Of a DNA stretch of 64,000 nucleotides, positions 8,227 to 16,361 are shown one piece after another (the stretch's first letter is position 1; each line of letters opens with the position of its first letter). Source of the DNA: Micromonospora olivasterospora (GTDB lineage: Bacteria; Actinomycetota; Actinomycetes; Mycobacteriales; Micromonosporaceae). The notes under the pieces were generated by a model. It was not told where the DNA came from and did not search any database. It saw nothing but the letters and a program-made list of their open reading frames with translations. Location of the stretch: positions 62,001 to 126,000 of the forward strand of contig NZ_VLKE01000002.1 of the NCBI RefSeq assembly GCF_007830265.1, given 5' to 3'. The position numbers were made by a program, and so were the translations under genes.

Positions 8227-8775
8227 TCAGCCGTGGATGTCCTCGGTCCGGTCGTTGTAGGTGCCCAGGTTCGCCGACGCCGTGCAGTCGGTCATCGTGA
8301 GGTTGTCACCGGCGCCGTCGCCGAGAATGCCGCTGTCGCTGCCCGAACACCCGAAGAGCCCGCCACCCTGGTTGTTCGTGAACGACGTCGTCATGTCCAC
8401 GAACGCCCAAGTCGCGAGGTCGTGCCAGAACTCGTCGTTGAAACTGAGCTTGCGACCTCCGAAGTTCTGGTGCTCGTAGATGCACACCCAGCCCTCGTCG
8501 CACCCGTTCCAGTCGAGTGTGCCAATGGGCCCGGCAGTACCCCGGGACACGCCGATCGACGTGGCGCGAGAAGCCAGATCGGCCTTCTCCTCCTCGCGGG
8601 AGGCGTAACAACGCACCTCGGTGCGCGACAGGACGGCGCAGGCCTGCGCGCCCTCCCAACTCTTGGACAGGTCGATGGTGCGGCCCTGGAACGAGGCGAG
8701 CGATGTGTCGCGCGGCACGACCCGGTCGACGACGCCTGGCTGCTCCTGGGCCGCGGCCCTCGAGTTGGTCTTCAC
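8227..8775 (-). CDS. Peptidase inhibitor I36/crystallin-like protein
   Basis: The 182-residue product has one beta/gamma-crystallin-like motif, WVCIYEHQNFGGRKLSFN, followed by the paired strands FVDMTTSFTNN. This is the core of peptidase inhibitor family I36 and related secreted proteins. Four further Cys residues could form disulfides. These proteins are normally exported, yet the visible start (GTG 8775) leads into a polar N-terminus with no signal peptide. An in-frame stop lies shortly upstream, so the signal sequence may have been lost. The gene converges with the CU044_5270 gene across a shared terminator. Confidence 0.65.
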   Translation of the reverse strand: MKTNSRAAAQEQPGVVDRVVPRDTSLASFQGRTIDLSKSWEGAQACAVLSRTEVRCYASREEEKADLASRATSIGVSRGTAGPIGTLDWNGCDEGWVCIYEHQNFGGRKLSFNDEFWHDLATWAFVDMTTSFTNNQGGGLFGCSGSDSGILGDGAGDNLTMTDCTASANLGTYNDRTEDIHG

Positions 8776-8940
8776 GGGTTTTGTCGCCGGTCAGGGGTAA
8801 CCCCCGATCCTCCCACCCTAGGCACCCTCCCGTCTGTCACTTTCCGAACATGCATAGATACACACAGTTAACATGTGGGCCGGTCGTCGATGGCAGCCTA
8901 ACCCTCAACCCACTCGCATCCCTCTATGGAGGTTTTGCTC

Positions 8941-9063
8941 ATGCGGATGCTACGCATCGCCCTCGGGCTGGCCGCAGTCCTCGCCCTGTCCGGACTCGTC
9001 GGCGCAGGAGTCGCCACTGCGGCACCGGCGGACACGACCCGCCAGGGCGTGCCGGGGTCTTGA
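8941..9063 (+). CDS. 40-residue ORF that is essentially a signal peptide
   Basis: ATG 8941 follows a good GGAGG at 8929-8933. The product, MRMLRIALGLAAVLALSGLV then GAGVATAAPADTTRQGVPGS, is a textbook signal peptide with an Ala-x-Ala cleavage site and only about a dozen mature residues. It could be a tiny secreted peptide. More probably it is the 5' end of a secreted-protein gene whose body was lost by a frameshift or deletion. The next gene (a chitinase without a signal peptide) begins 134 bases downstream. Confidence 0.5.
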   Translation: MRMLRIALGLAAVLALSGLVGAGVATAAPADTTRQGVPGS

Positions 9064-9196
9064 GCCCTGAACTGCTCAGGACCCGGCCGCATGCCACCGC
9101 GACACAGGTGGCGTGATCAATCCAGCGCTTCTGGCAGGACGAGACTGCCGGCGCTGCAGCCGCTATGAAATCAAGCCAGAAGGCTCGGAGGACAGT

Positions 9197-10825
9197 ATGA
9201 CGCTCGAACAGGGAATGGTCATCGCTGTTGCGGAATGGCTACCCAACGGCAACGAGTGGTGGGCCACCTTTAAGGTCACGTTGACCAACTACACCGATGA
9301 AGACACCATCGACCCGAAGATCGCTTTCTCCTTCACCGACGCCCACCATATTGTCAACAACTACGGACTCGTCTTCACGCCATCCGAGTCACCAGTGCGC
9401 ACCATCGAAGGTGTCCTCGTCGCGGAGAAGAAGATCATCCCGGCGCACGGGTCGCAGTCGTTCACCCTCGCCATGCAGAACGGTGGCGTCGGGGCCGGCG
9501 AGGACCCCAAGCTGCTACCGCAGACCTTCACCGTTGATGGCCACAGCGCCGACCCGCCCGCCGACAACGAGCCACCCACCACACCCTGCCAGGTCCGCGC
9601 CCTCGCCGCCGCCGCGCACAGTCTGAGCCTGGAGTGGGCCCCCTCCACCGACAACATCGCCGTGGCGGGTTACGAGATCACCTTCCATCCGGCCGACGGC
9701 CCAATCGCCACGATCACGACGCCCCGGCCCAACGCCACCGTGTCCGGCCTGGCACCCTCCACCACGTACACGTTCCAGGTCCGGGCCTACGACATCTCCC
9801 GCAACTACTCCGGTTACTCCGAGGACTTCACCGCCTCCACCACGCAGCCGCTACCCGACCCCGGCGACTGGGACGCCCCCCGGGCACCCTTCGTCGACTA
9901 CACGGCCTGGCCCAACCCGCAACTGACCGAGTACGCCAACGAGTCCGGCATCGACGGATTCTTCACCGGATTCCTGGTCGCTAAACCCGGCGGCGACAAG
10001 AAGGTCTACTGGGGCGGCTACGACAGCCTCGGCGACGCCACCACCAGCACCCACGGCAAGGATGACATAGCCGCGTTCGCGGCCAGGCGCGGCAAGACCA
10101 TCCTGTCCTTCGGCGGGGCGTCCAACGTGCCCCTGGAAGAAGAGGAAACCGACGTCGTCAAGATCGCCGCGACCTATGAAGCGATCCTGGCCAATTACAA
10201 CGTCAACCACCTCGACTTCGACTTCGAAGGCGGATTCATCCACAACGACGCCGGCCAAGACCGCCACGTCGCGGCCATCGCCCAAGTCCTGCAGGCCCAC
10301 CCCAGCCTCAAGGTCTCCTACACCCTGCCCGTCGACGGGGCACCCGGAAGCCTCGTCGGCTTCAACGACGGCGGGGTACGACTCCTGCACCGCCTCGCCA
10401 ATGCCGGAATCCAACCCTCCCTGATCAACGGCATGCTCATGGAATTCGGCCAGACCTCACCACCGGACGCCTACGAGTGCTGCGTCATCGCCCTCAACGG
10501 CATGTTCACCCAGATCTCCGCCGCCTGGCCGGACTGGGTCCCCGCCAAGGTATGGCGTCGCATCGGCGCCTGCCCCATGTTCGGCCGCCACATCAACGGG
10601 AAGATCTTCACCCTGCACAACATGCGTCAACTCGTCGAATTCGCCCGGGAACGCCAACTCGGCTGCCTCTCCGGCTGGGACGCCACCCGCGACCGTAACC
10701 AGGGCACCCTGCCCGAGTGCGCGGACCTCAGCGGCAACGACCTCGCCAAATGCACATACGTCGAACAACAGGCGTTCGAATTCTCCAAGATCATCGCCAC
10801 GTATCGGCCCGACGACCCCGCATGA
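9197..10825 (+). CDS. GH18 family chitinase with fibronectin III domain
   Basis: ATG 9197 is preceded by GGAGGA (9187-9192), which favours it over the longer frame from 9113. The 542-residue protein has an N-terminal beta-rich domain (to about residue 120, likely a carbohydrate-binding module), and a fibronectin III domain at about 130-215 (LEWAPSTDNIAVAGYEI and VSGLAPSTTYTFQVRAYD). A GH18 catalytic domain follows. The catalytic motif DFDFE in HLDFDFEGGF at about residue 340 keeps the acid Glu. The domain order is typical of secreted actinomycete chitinases, but no signal peptide is present in this frame, so export is in doubt. Confidence 0.8.
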   Translation: MTLEQGMVIAVAEWLPNGNEWWATFKVTLTNYTDEDTIDPKIAFSFTDAHHIVNNYGLVFTPSESPVRTIEGVLVAEKKIIPAHGSQSFTLAMQNGGVGAGEDPKLLPQTFTVDGHSADPPADNEPPTTPCQVRALAAAAHSLSLEWAPSTDNIAVAGYEITFHPADGPIATITTPRPNATVSGLAPSTTYTFQVRAYDISRNYSGYSEDFTASTTQPLPDPGDWDAPRAPFVDYTAWPNPQLTEYANESGIDGFFTGFLVAKPGGDKKVYWGGYDSLGDATTSTHGKDDIAAFAARRGKTILSFGGASNVPLEEEETDVVKIAATYEAILANYNVNHLDFDFEGGFIHNDAGQDRHVAAIAQVLQAHPSLKVSYTLPVDGAPGSLVGFNDGGVRLLHRLANAGIQPSLINGMLMEFGQTSPPDAYECCVIALNGMFTQISAAWPDWVPAKVWRRIGACPMFGRHINGKIFTLHNMRQLVEFARERQLGCLSGWDATRDRNQGTLPECADLSGNDLAKCTYVEQQAFEFSKIIATYRPDDPA

Positions 10826-11711
10826 CAAGCCCCAGAGAGGATCTCCAGGGCCGTGCCCCGAGCGCCCAGCTCGTCCTCGACGATCCTGCCAGGCGCACCG
10901 CTGCGGTCGCCCCTACATAGAGATGTCTCTGGTCCGGTGGCGGCTATCGACAGCCGTTCAGTCTAGGAGCGCCGAGGGCTTGATCGCTTGTGGTGAGGCT
11001 GCGCGCGGACACCGGCACGATGCAGGCCCTTGTAGCGCCGGTCAGCCCAGCGCCAAGGTGTGGCAGCCCGGCGGCGACCTGTGTACCTCGACGCCGAACT
11101 GCCCTGCACGACGACGGGGCGGGGACAATCGTTTCCAGGGAGCCCGGGGTTGACGGGAGTCAACCCCGGGCTCGGTAGGGCTACCTCTGGCCGCGATGGT
11201 TGCGAGCCACAATGGCGACCAGGTGTAGCAGGTGAGCGATGGTCCTGGCCGTCGTGGCCAGGCATCGCGACCCGGTGCGTGCAGGATCTCTGCCGCCATA
11301 TCGGCCGCGGTGGCCATGGCGATGACCCTCGTGGTCCTTTCCTTCTCATCGCTGGCTGCGACGGCGCGGTGGACGGACGCTTGCCGTCTGGGGTGCATGA
11401 CCGCCTCCTGCGCCGGGCCGGTGCCCCCCCCCCACGTGCCCGCACTGCGACGCGCTGGCCCACCAGGTGCGCGTGAGCCGGTCGGGGCAGCGCCAGTTCG
11501 TCGCGCTCGCTCCGGCCTCACTGTGAGGGGGCCGGAACGGCATCCGTTGACTGCGGGGCAGGTGGCCGTGGGGTGGGTTCCCATGCCCGTGCCCACCGCC
11601 GAACACGGGGGTCGGAAGGAAGAACGGGACGGAATTTGGCGCTAAAGCCGTCCTGCCGGTGGGTGTCGTGTCCGGCACGGCTAGCGCAATTGAGGTCACG
11701 GGGTGGCCCGG
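10826..11711. other. Gene-free interval
   Basis: No convincing gene is visible in about 885 bases. Overlapping frames occur on both strands, but none has a recognised domain or a good ribosome site. A leftward frame (11042-11596) includes some helix-like sequence near MAMATAADMAAEIL-type residues and cannot be excluded. The one clear element is a perfect hairpin at 11140-11173. Confidence 0.4.
11140..11173. terminator. Perfect 15-bp hairpin
   Basis: GAGCCCGGGGTTGAC (11140-11154) and GTCAACCCCGGGCTC (11159-11173) pair perfectly over loop GGGA. It is a very stable terminator-like structure, although it lies some 315 bases after the chitinase stop. Confidence 0.65.
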
Positions 11712-11906
11712 TCAGGCCGCCTGGTGCCGCGTAGCGCTGATGCGGAACGGGTGGGGGTACTCGGCGTTGCAGCCAGCGCACCAGGCTCGGAACAGCAGGC
11801 TGGTCGCGGTGTCGCCGAGACTTGGTTCCACCTCGTAGCGAGTGTCTTCGATATTGGCGTAGAGGCGCTGCCAGCGGATTGGGCAGAGGCAGGCCGCCGT
11901 GCTCAT
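11712..11906 (-). CDS. Small Cys-rich hypothetical protein
   Basis: This 64-residue ORF begins at ATG 11906, overlapping the stop of the upstream leftward gene in an ATGA arrangement, so translation is probably coupled. The product, with CLCPIRWQRLYANIE at the start and AWCAGCNAEYPHPF near the end, has two Cys pairs that could bind zinc. No family is recognised. Confidence 0.5.
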   Translation of the reverse strand: MSTAACLCPIRWQRLYANIEDTRYEVEPSLGDTATSLLFRAWCAGCNAEYPHPFRISATRHQAA

Positions 11907-12340
11907 GCCGTTGCCTGCCCGTCCTCGGGATCGGAGGCTCGCCACTCTCGGGGCTTGGCGCCGGTGGCGTCGGCGACCTGGGCGACATCGCGGTGGCTGT
12001 AGGCGGTGCGGGTGCCGGAGATGGACATGCCGGCGGCTGCGGCCAGGTCGCCCAGCGTGTAGGGGCGGGGTTGGACGAACTCGCGGCCGTAGGCGATCAG
12101 CTCGCGGATCCGCTGCTCGGCTTCCTCCTTCGCGCGGCGGGCACCGGCCAGCGCGCCGATCAGCGGGTCCTGGTCGCCTCCGTCCCACGCGGCCCGCAGG
12201 TTCTCGACAGCACGTTCTTGGTCCTCGGCAGCTTCGTCTCGCGCCGCGAGAAAGCCGTCGTCGTGCTCCTCGCCGGGGTCGGGTTGCGGGATCGGGTAGA
12301 GGATCGCGGCCACGTCGGTGAAGATGTCTCGTCGAGTCAC
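11903..12340 (-). CDS. Acidic hypothetical protein with C-terminal HTH-like segment
   Basis: The 145-residue protein starts at ATG 12340. Residues 30-85 form a charged helical region (EAAEDQERAVENLRAAW, RAKEEAEQRIREL), probably a coiled coil. The C-terminal part PYTLGDLAAAAGMSISGTRT looks like a helix-turn-helix that recognises DNA. Proteins of this size and make-up are common in actinomycete accessory regions and are usually called hypothetical. It is coupled to the small Cys-rich ORF downstream. A 38-bp palindrome lies about 80 bases upstream and is a candidate binding site. Confidence 0.6.
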   Translation of the reverse strand: MTRRDIFTDVAAILYPIPQPDPGEEHDDGFLAARDEAAEDQERAVENLRAAWDGGDQDPLIGALAGARRAKEEAEQRIRELIAYGREFVQPRPYTLGDLAAAAGMSISGTRTAYSHRDVAQVADATGAKPREWRASDPEDGQATA

Positions 12341-12420
12341 GCCTACATTCTGCGCACTTGTTTGCGATGATCACAAGTTATTGCGCGCGCCGCATTTGAT
12401 GCCTCGTCCTTCGGGTTTCT

Positions 12421-12458
12421 GATCTTGTTTGAGAAACGATCGTTTTCCGGACAAGATC
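12421..12458. promoter_or_regulatory. 38-bp interrupted palindrome
   Basis: GATCTTGT (12421-12428) and ACAAGATC (12451-12458) are exact inverted copies, centred on the perfect 12-bp palindrome AAACGATCGTTT (12434-12445). All three share the same axis at 12439.5. The rest of the roughly 500-base gap (12341-12838) contains no gene. The symmetry suggests an operator for a dimeric or tetrameric protein, possibly the HTH-like product at 11903-12340, or a recombinase site. Confidence 0.55.
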
Positions 12459-12838
12459 AAGATGCGTCGTCGGGGTGGGCAGATCGCGTCCGAAAAACCC
12501 GTCCGAGAAGTCGGCGTGTCCAACAATGCAACGACGGGTTTATTGGGCACTGTCCTGACCCGGCGAAGGTGACATGTTCCAGTCAAGTTGACCTGCTGGC
12601 CCGGCAGTCAGGCCAGCCGACCCACTGAAGCTGCTCTGCGTGTCGGAGTTGCCCAAGGCTGCAACCGCCGGAGCCGGGTCCTACGGTCCTCGGCTTCTTC
12701 CGTACGTATCAGTTCGAGTGGGTCTCCGTAGCTCCCGGCGGGTCCAGTGAAGTTGACATCTCGCTGGTCACAAGCGTGCCCACTGATCAGTTGTGTTGGG
12801 TCAGGACAGGCACGCTGGACAGCGTGACCCTCACTCCC

Positions 12839-13474
12839 ATGCCCGCCGAGGGTGACCTGCTCGCCCCGACTCCGCTCGCGGGCGTGCTCGTCGGCTACGG
12901 GCGAGTCTCCACCCGTGAGCAGAATCTCGCCCGGCAGCAAGCCGCACTGACTGAGGCCGGCTGCGCCAAGTGCTTCTTCGACAAGGCCTCCGGTAAGAAC
13001 ACGGACCGGCCCGAGCTGGCCAAGGTGTTCGAGTACATCCGGCCCGGCGACGTGCTCACCGTCCTCTCGCTCGACCGGCTCGGCCGATCGCTGGAGGATC
13101 TGATTGGCATCGTCGGTCGGCTCAAGCGCCATGGCGTCGGTTTCCAGTCCCTGCACGAGAAGCTAGACACCACCACCGCAGGCGGGATGTTCGTCTTCCA
13201 TGTCTTCGCTGCGTTGGCCGAGTTCCTACGAACCATCATCGTGGCCAACACCAACGAGGGCCTGGCCGCCGCTCGCGCCCGCGGGCAACGTCTCGGCCGG
13301 CCGCCGGCGATGACACCGGAGAAGGCCGCGTACGCCCTGCAGTTGCTCGCCGAGCCGAACCGCACGATGACCTCGATCGCCAAGCTTCTCGGCGTTTCGC
13401 GCAGCACCCTGTACAGCGCGCTGCCTGGCCTCATCCCGGCCCAACGCGAACAGGTCGCTCTGGGAGGCCGGTGA
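12839..13474 (+). CDS. Serine recombinase/resolvase (Pin/Tn3 type)
   Basis: The catalytic domain opens with VLVGYGRVSTREQNLARQQA, in which the Ser of RVST is the nucleophile. The conserved Arg-rich core DVLTVLSLDRLGRSLEDL follows. The C-terminus has GQRLGRPPAM and a helix-turn-helix (TMTSIAKLLGVSRSTLYSAL). Total length of about 200 residues fits small resolvase/invertases. Several starts are possible (GTG 12776, GTG 12824, ATG 12839); none has a clear ribosome site and I chose 12839. It lies 64 bases upstream of cas3 in the same direction and may belong to a mobile element that carried the CRISPR locus. Confidence 0.85.
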   Translation: MPAEGDLLAPTPLAGVLVGYGRVSTREQNLARQQAALTEAGCAKCFFDKASGKNTDRPELAKVFEYIRPGDVLTVLSLDRLGRSLEDLIGIVGRLKRHGVGFQSLHEKLDTTTAGGMFVFHVFAALAEFLRTIIVANTNEGLAAARARGQRLGRPPAMTPEKAAYALQLLAEPNRTMTSIAKLLGVSRSTLYSALPGLIPAQREQVALGGR

Positions 13475-13537
13475 GCCAGCCGAATCATTCAGGATCTGTA
13501 GTGAGGTACGCCTCTACGACGTTGGTGAGGAGTCTTC

Positions 13538-15808
13538 GTGGCTGGTGTGAGTTCTCTGTGGGCGCACAGCCCTGCTCCTGGCCGTACCCGGTGGCATTCT
13601 CTTGCCGAGCATCTTCGTAGCACCGCGGAGTTGGCGCGACGGTTCGCCGTCCCGTTCGGTGGGGGTGACGTTGCGTACTGGCTTGGTGCGCTGCATGACG
13701 TGGGCAAGGCGGCCTGCGCCTGGCAGGACAAGCTTGCTGCTGTCGCGTCCACTGGCGGTCCAGTCGGCATCGACCATAAGTCACTCGGTACCCGGGTCGC
13801 GTACGATCGTGGACTCGGCGGGTTCGCCGGTGCGGTCTTCGGCCACCATGGCGGACTGATCGATACGCCTAGCCTGCGCGACGCGTTCCGGAAGAGACTT
13901 GCTGACGCACCCGGCAACGTGGCGTCGGCTGAGCGGGAACTGCCTGGGCTGTTGCCGGACCTGCCAGGGCGGCTCGACCATATGGTGCCGGCGCACTGGC
14001 GGGCAGATCCGCTGGTGGGGGAGATGGCACTGCGTCTGTGCTACAGCGCTCTGGTCGATGCGGACAGCCTGGACACCAGCGCACATTTTCAGGGACTGGC
14101 CAATCCACGAGTGGGTCCGGACGTCGACTTCGGCCACCTGTACAAGCTGTTCGAGCAGCGGCGGTCTGACGCACTCGCCGGGCGCGGCGGTACTCCGGTA
14201 GGCCGTCTGCGGGAGCAGGTCTACGCGGACTGCCTATCGGCGGCTGAGCGGGATCGTGGAGTGTTTCGCCTCGGTGCGCCGACCGGGGCCGGGAAGACCC
14301 TCGCGAGCGGTGGCTTCGCGCTGCGGCACGCAGAGACGCATGGCCTGCGGCGGGTGATCGTCGCGGTCCCGTTCCTCACCATCACCGAGCAGAACGCCGC
14401 CGTCTACCGCCGGTTGCTCAACGAGGACGGGGCCGAGCCGGTCGTCCTCGAACACCACAGCCAGGCTGACTTCGACGACCCGGAAGCCGGCCGGTGGGCG
14501 CGGCTGGCGGCCGAGAATTGGGACGCTCCGTTCGTCGTCACCACCTTCGTCCGGCTCTTCGAGTCGCTGTATGCCCGCAAACCGTCGGCGATGCGCCGAG
14601 TGCACCGGCTGGCCAACTCGGTGATTGTGCTGGACGAGGTGCAGGCGTTGCCGCACGCGATGCTCGCGCCGATACTCGACGGACTCCGGCTGCTCGTGCG
14701 GCACTTCGGCGCGTCCGTGCTGCTCTCCTCGGCAACACAGCCGAGCTTTTGGGCGCTCGACGAGTTCAAGGGCATGCCCTGCACCGACCTGATCCACGAC
14801 ACGCCGAAGCTGGTCAGTGATCTGCGACGAGTGCGGTACGAGTGGCAGCTCGACCCGAAGCCAACGCTGGCTGGCATCGCCGACCAGGCCGCGTCGGAGC
14901 CTGCGGCGCTGGTTGTGGTCAACACGACCGCGGACGCCAAGGCGGTGTTTGACCACTGGCGGGCTGCCGCGCCGGATGGTGTGGCTTGGCACCTGTCCAC
15001 CCGGATGTGTCCGGACCACCGGCGGAGGGTGCTCGAGACGGTACGGGCACGCCTTGGCCGGGGCGAGCCCGTTCTGCTTGTGGCCACTCAACTGATCGAG
15101 GCTGGGGTGGATGTCGACTTCCCAGTGGTGTTCCGGGCGATGGCGCCGGCCGACTCGCTGCTTCAGGCAGCCGGGCGAGCCAACCGCGAGGGGCGGATGG
15201 CGGAGGGCGGCCGAGTGGTCGTGTTCGCGTCGGAGGACGGCGGGCAGCCGCCCACGTACAAGACACTGGTCGGCTGCACCGGGCGCCAGTTCGGACCGGA
15301 CAAGGCCGACCCGGACGACCTGACGGCGCTAGGACGCTACTACCGCAACGTGTACGACCTGCTCAACATCGCCGACAGTCAACACGTTGGGCAGCGCATC
15401 CAGCAGGCCCGCCGGCGGTGGGAGTTCGAGACCGTGGCCGAGGGGCCCATGGACGCGAGCACCAAACGGCGGGATAGGAAGCTGGCGTTCCGGATGATCA
15501 ACGATGACGGGATCAGCGTGGTCACGCCCCAGGGCGCTGAGACGCCTCAGCTGCGGCGTGAACTGGAGCAACTGGTTGAGGACCTGCGCCAGGCGCCGGT
15601 TCCGGATTTGGCGAAGCTGCGACGATTGCAGGCGTTCACCACGAACCTTCATCCCAGCGCGCTGCGCCGACCTGGCGTGATGGCGCTGATGCGGCCGATC
15701 CTCGGTGGCAACGAGGTGCGGCGGGGCGTGCTGGTCGAGTGGGTTGGCGAGTATGACGACGCCACCGGCATCAATATTGACCCGAATCTGGAGCAGTTTC
15801 TTCTCTGA
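13538..15808 (+). CDS. cas3: CRISPR-associated helicase-nuclease Cas3 (type I-C)
   Basis: This 756-residue protein starts at GTG 13538 after GTGAGGAG. It joins an N-terminal HD nuclease domain (LHDVGK with H53-D54, and HHGGLID near residue 110) to a superfamily 2 helicase. Walker A is GAPTGAGKT at about residue 247, the DEAD-like box is DEVQ at about 366, and motif III is SATQPS. Cas3 is recruited by Cascade after R-loop formation and unwinds and degrades target DNA from the non-target strand. All motifs look intact. It is separated from the other cas genes by a 553-bp gap that carries a crRNA-like element, so it may be regulated separately. Confidence 0.96.
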   Translation: MAGVSSLWAHSPAPGRTRWHSLAEHLRSTAELARRFAVPFGGGDVAYWLGALHDVGKAACAWQDKLAAVASTGGPVGIDHKSLGTRVAYDRGLGGFAGAVFGHHGGLIDTPSLRDAFRKRLADAPGNVASAERELPGLLPDLPGRLDHMVPAHWRADPLVGEMALRLCYSALVDADSLDTSAHFQGLANPRVGPDVDFGHLYKLFEQRRSDALAGRGGTPVGRLREQVYADCLSAAERDRGVFRLGAPTGAGKTLASGGFALRHAETHGLRRVIVAVPFLTITEQNAAVYRRLLNEDGAEPVVLEHHSQADFDDPEAGRWARLAAENWDAPFVVTTFVRLFESLYARKPSAMRRVHRLANSVIVLDEVQALPHAMLAPILDGLRLLVRHFGASVLLSSATQPSFWALDEFKGMPCTDLIHDTPKLVSDLRRVRYEWQLDPKPTLAGIADQAASEPAALVVVNTTADAKAVFDHWRAAAPDGVAWHLSTRMCPDHRRRVLETVRARLGRGEPVLLVATQLIEAGVDVDFPVVFRAMAPADSLLQAAGRANREGRMAEGGRVVVFASEDGGQPPTYKTLVGCTGRQFGPDKADPDDLTALGRYYRNVYDLLNIADSQHVGQRIQQARRRWEFETVAEGPMDASTKRRDRKLAFRMINDDGISVVTPQGAETPQLRRELEQLVEDLRQAPVPDLAKLRRLQAFTTNLHPSALRRPGVMALMRPILGGNEVRRGVLVEWVGEYDDATGINIDPNLEQFLL

Positions 15809-15979
15809 CGACTGGCCCGGGGACGCCAGGAAAGCGCAAACGCGAAGCGCGCTCCACTGGTACTTCGATCCGCCTTCGACCTGACGGGTGGGCGGGTCCT
15901 GGGCGGAACGCTTGTTGACGCAGCGGTAGTCACCTATTGCGAGAGACAGCGCCACCACTCGGAGCCGGGGGCTTGGCGA

Positions 15980-16008
15980 GATATACCCCGCCATGGACAT
16001 ACTGTCAA
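15980..16008 (-). promoter_or_regulatory. Near-consensus leftward sigma-70 promoter
   Basis: On the minus strand TTGACA (16008-16003) is followed after exactly 17 bases by TATATC (15985-15980). This is the best promoter match I noticed in the window. It would start RNA near 15973, running leftward antisense to the 3' end of cas3. No ORF is evident downstream of it. Confidence 0.55.
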
Positions 16009-16030
16009 TGACAAAATGCTGACTGGTGTT

Positions 16031-16061
16031 TTAACCGGCCAACACCCAAGGAAGTTAGATA
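16031..16061 (+). promoter_or_regulatory. Candidate promoter overlapping a pseudo-spacer target site
   Basis: A -10-like TAGATA lies at 16056-16061, with only a weak -35 (TTAACC at 16031-16036 or AACCGG at 16033-16038). Between them, minus-strand bases 16053-16051 read TTC, the known type I-C PAM. Bases 16050-16035 match the pseudo-spacer of the downstream crRNA-like element at 14 of 16 positions, with mismatches at positions 6 and 9. A small inverted repeat GGTGTT/AACACC (16025-16046) overlaps. Bound Cascade would block this promoter. The promoter call itself is tentative; the target match is directly visible. Confidence 0.5.
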
Positions 16062-16090
16062 CATTGAGCGGCACCAAGTGAGCTTGAGTG

Positions 16091-16195
16091 TCTGCAGTGC
16101 CTTGTGGTGCTGAGGATCGCAACCTTGGATGGTGGCCGGAAGGCTTTCGTCGCTGCCCCGGGCATGAGCTGGGCGAGTTCCAGCGTATGCCCGGG
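16091..16195 (+). ncRNA. Candidate crRNA-like regulatory RNA (CreA/CreR type)
   Basis: Bases 16095-16101 and 16106-16112 form a 7-bp hairpin with two G-U pairs and loop TTGT. It is followed directly by AGGATCGCAAC (16113-16123). This is exactly the 11-nt 5' handle left on crRNAs of the adjacent array, placed immediately after a stem as in the genuine repeat. The stem sequence differs from the repeat, so structure is kept while sequence is not. The pseudo-spacer starts CTTGGATGGTGGCCGG at 16124. A second repeat-like stretch begins GCTGC at 16152 and contains GGGCGAG (16171-16177). It folds into a strong hairpin (CCCGGGCAT 16157-16165 with 16187-16195; GCTGG/CCAGC inside) that could end the RNA. 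An 11-codon GTG mini-ORF (16078-16113) overlaps. Known relatives are CreA and CreR RNAs that guide Cascade to promoters in cas loci. Confidence 0.65.
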
Positions 16196-16361
16196 CACTG
16201 GTTGGCGACGAGCATCATCTGGTTGATCAATCAGCCATTTTTGTCGTACCGATCGTGAATGCTCGCGCCTGTTGGTGAGGGATCTGTCGATCCCATGGTT
16301 CAGTAAATCTTCGATCGTATGTTCGATTGCCTCTGGTCTTTGAGGTGGAGGGATTTGTGCT

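Noticed and set aside
11042..11596. 184-codon leftward ORF
   Set aside because: A perfect hairpin lies inside it, there is no ribosome site or family match, and codon composition is unconvincing; it is left as gene-free DNA with low certainty.
16152..16186. Second pseudo-repeat (GCTGC...GGGCGAG) as proof of a two-repeat mini-array
   Set aside because: The resemblance is partial and the same bases form a strong terminator-type hairpin, so it is not claimed as a true repeat.
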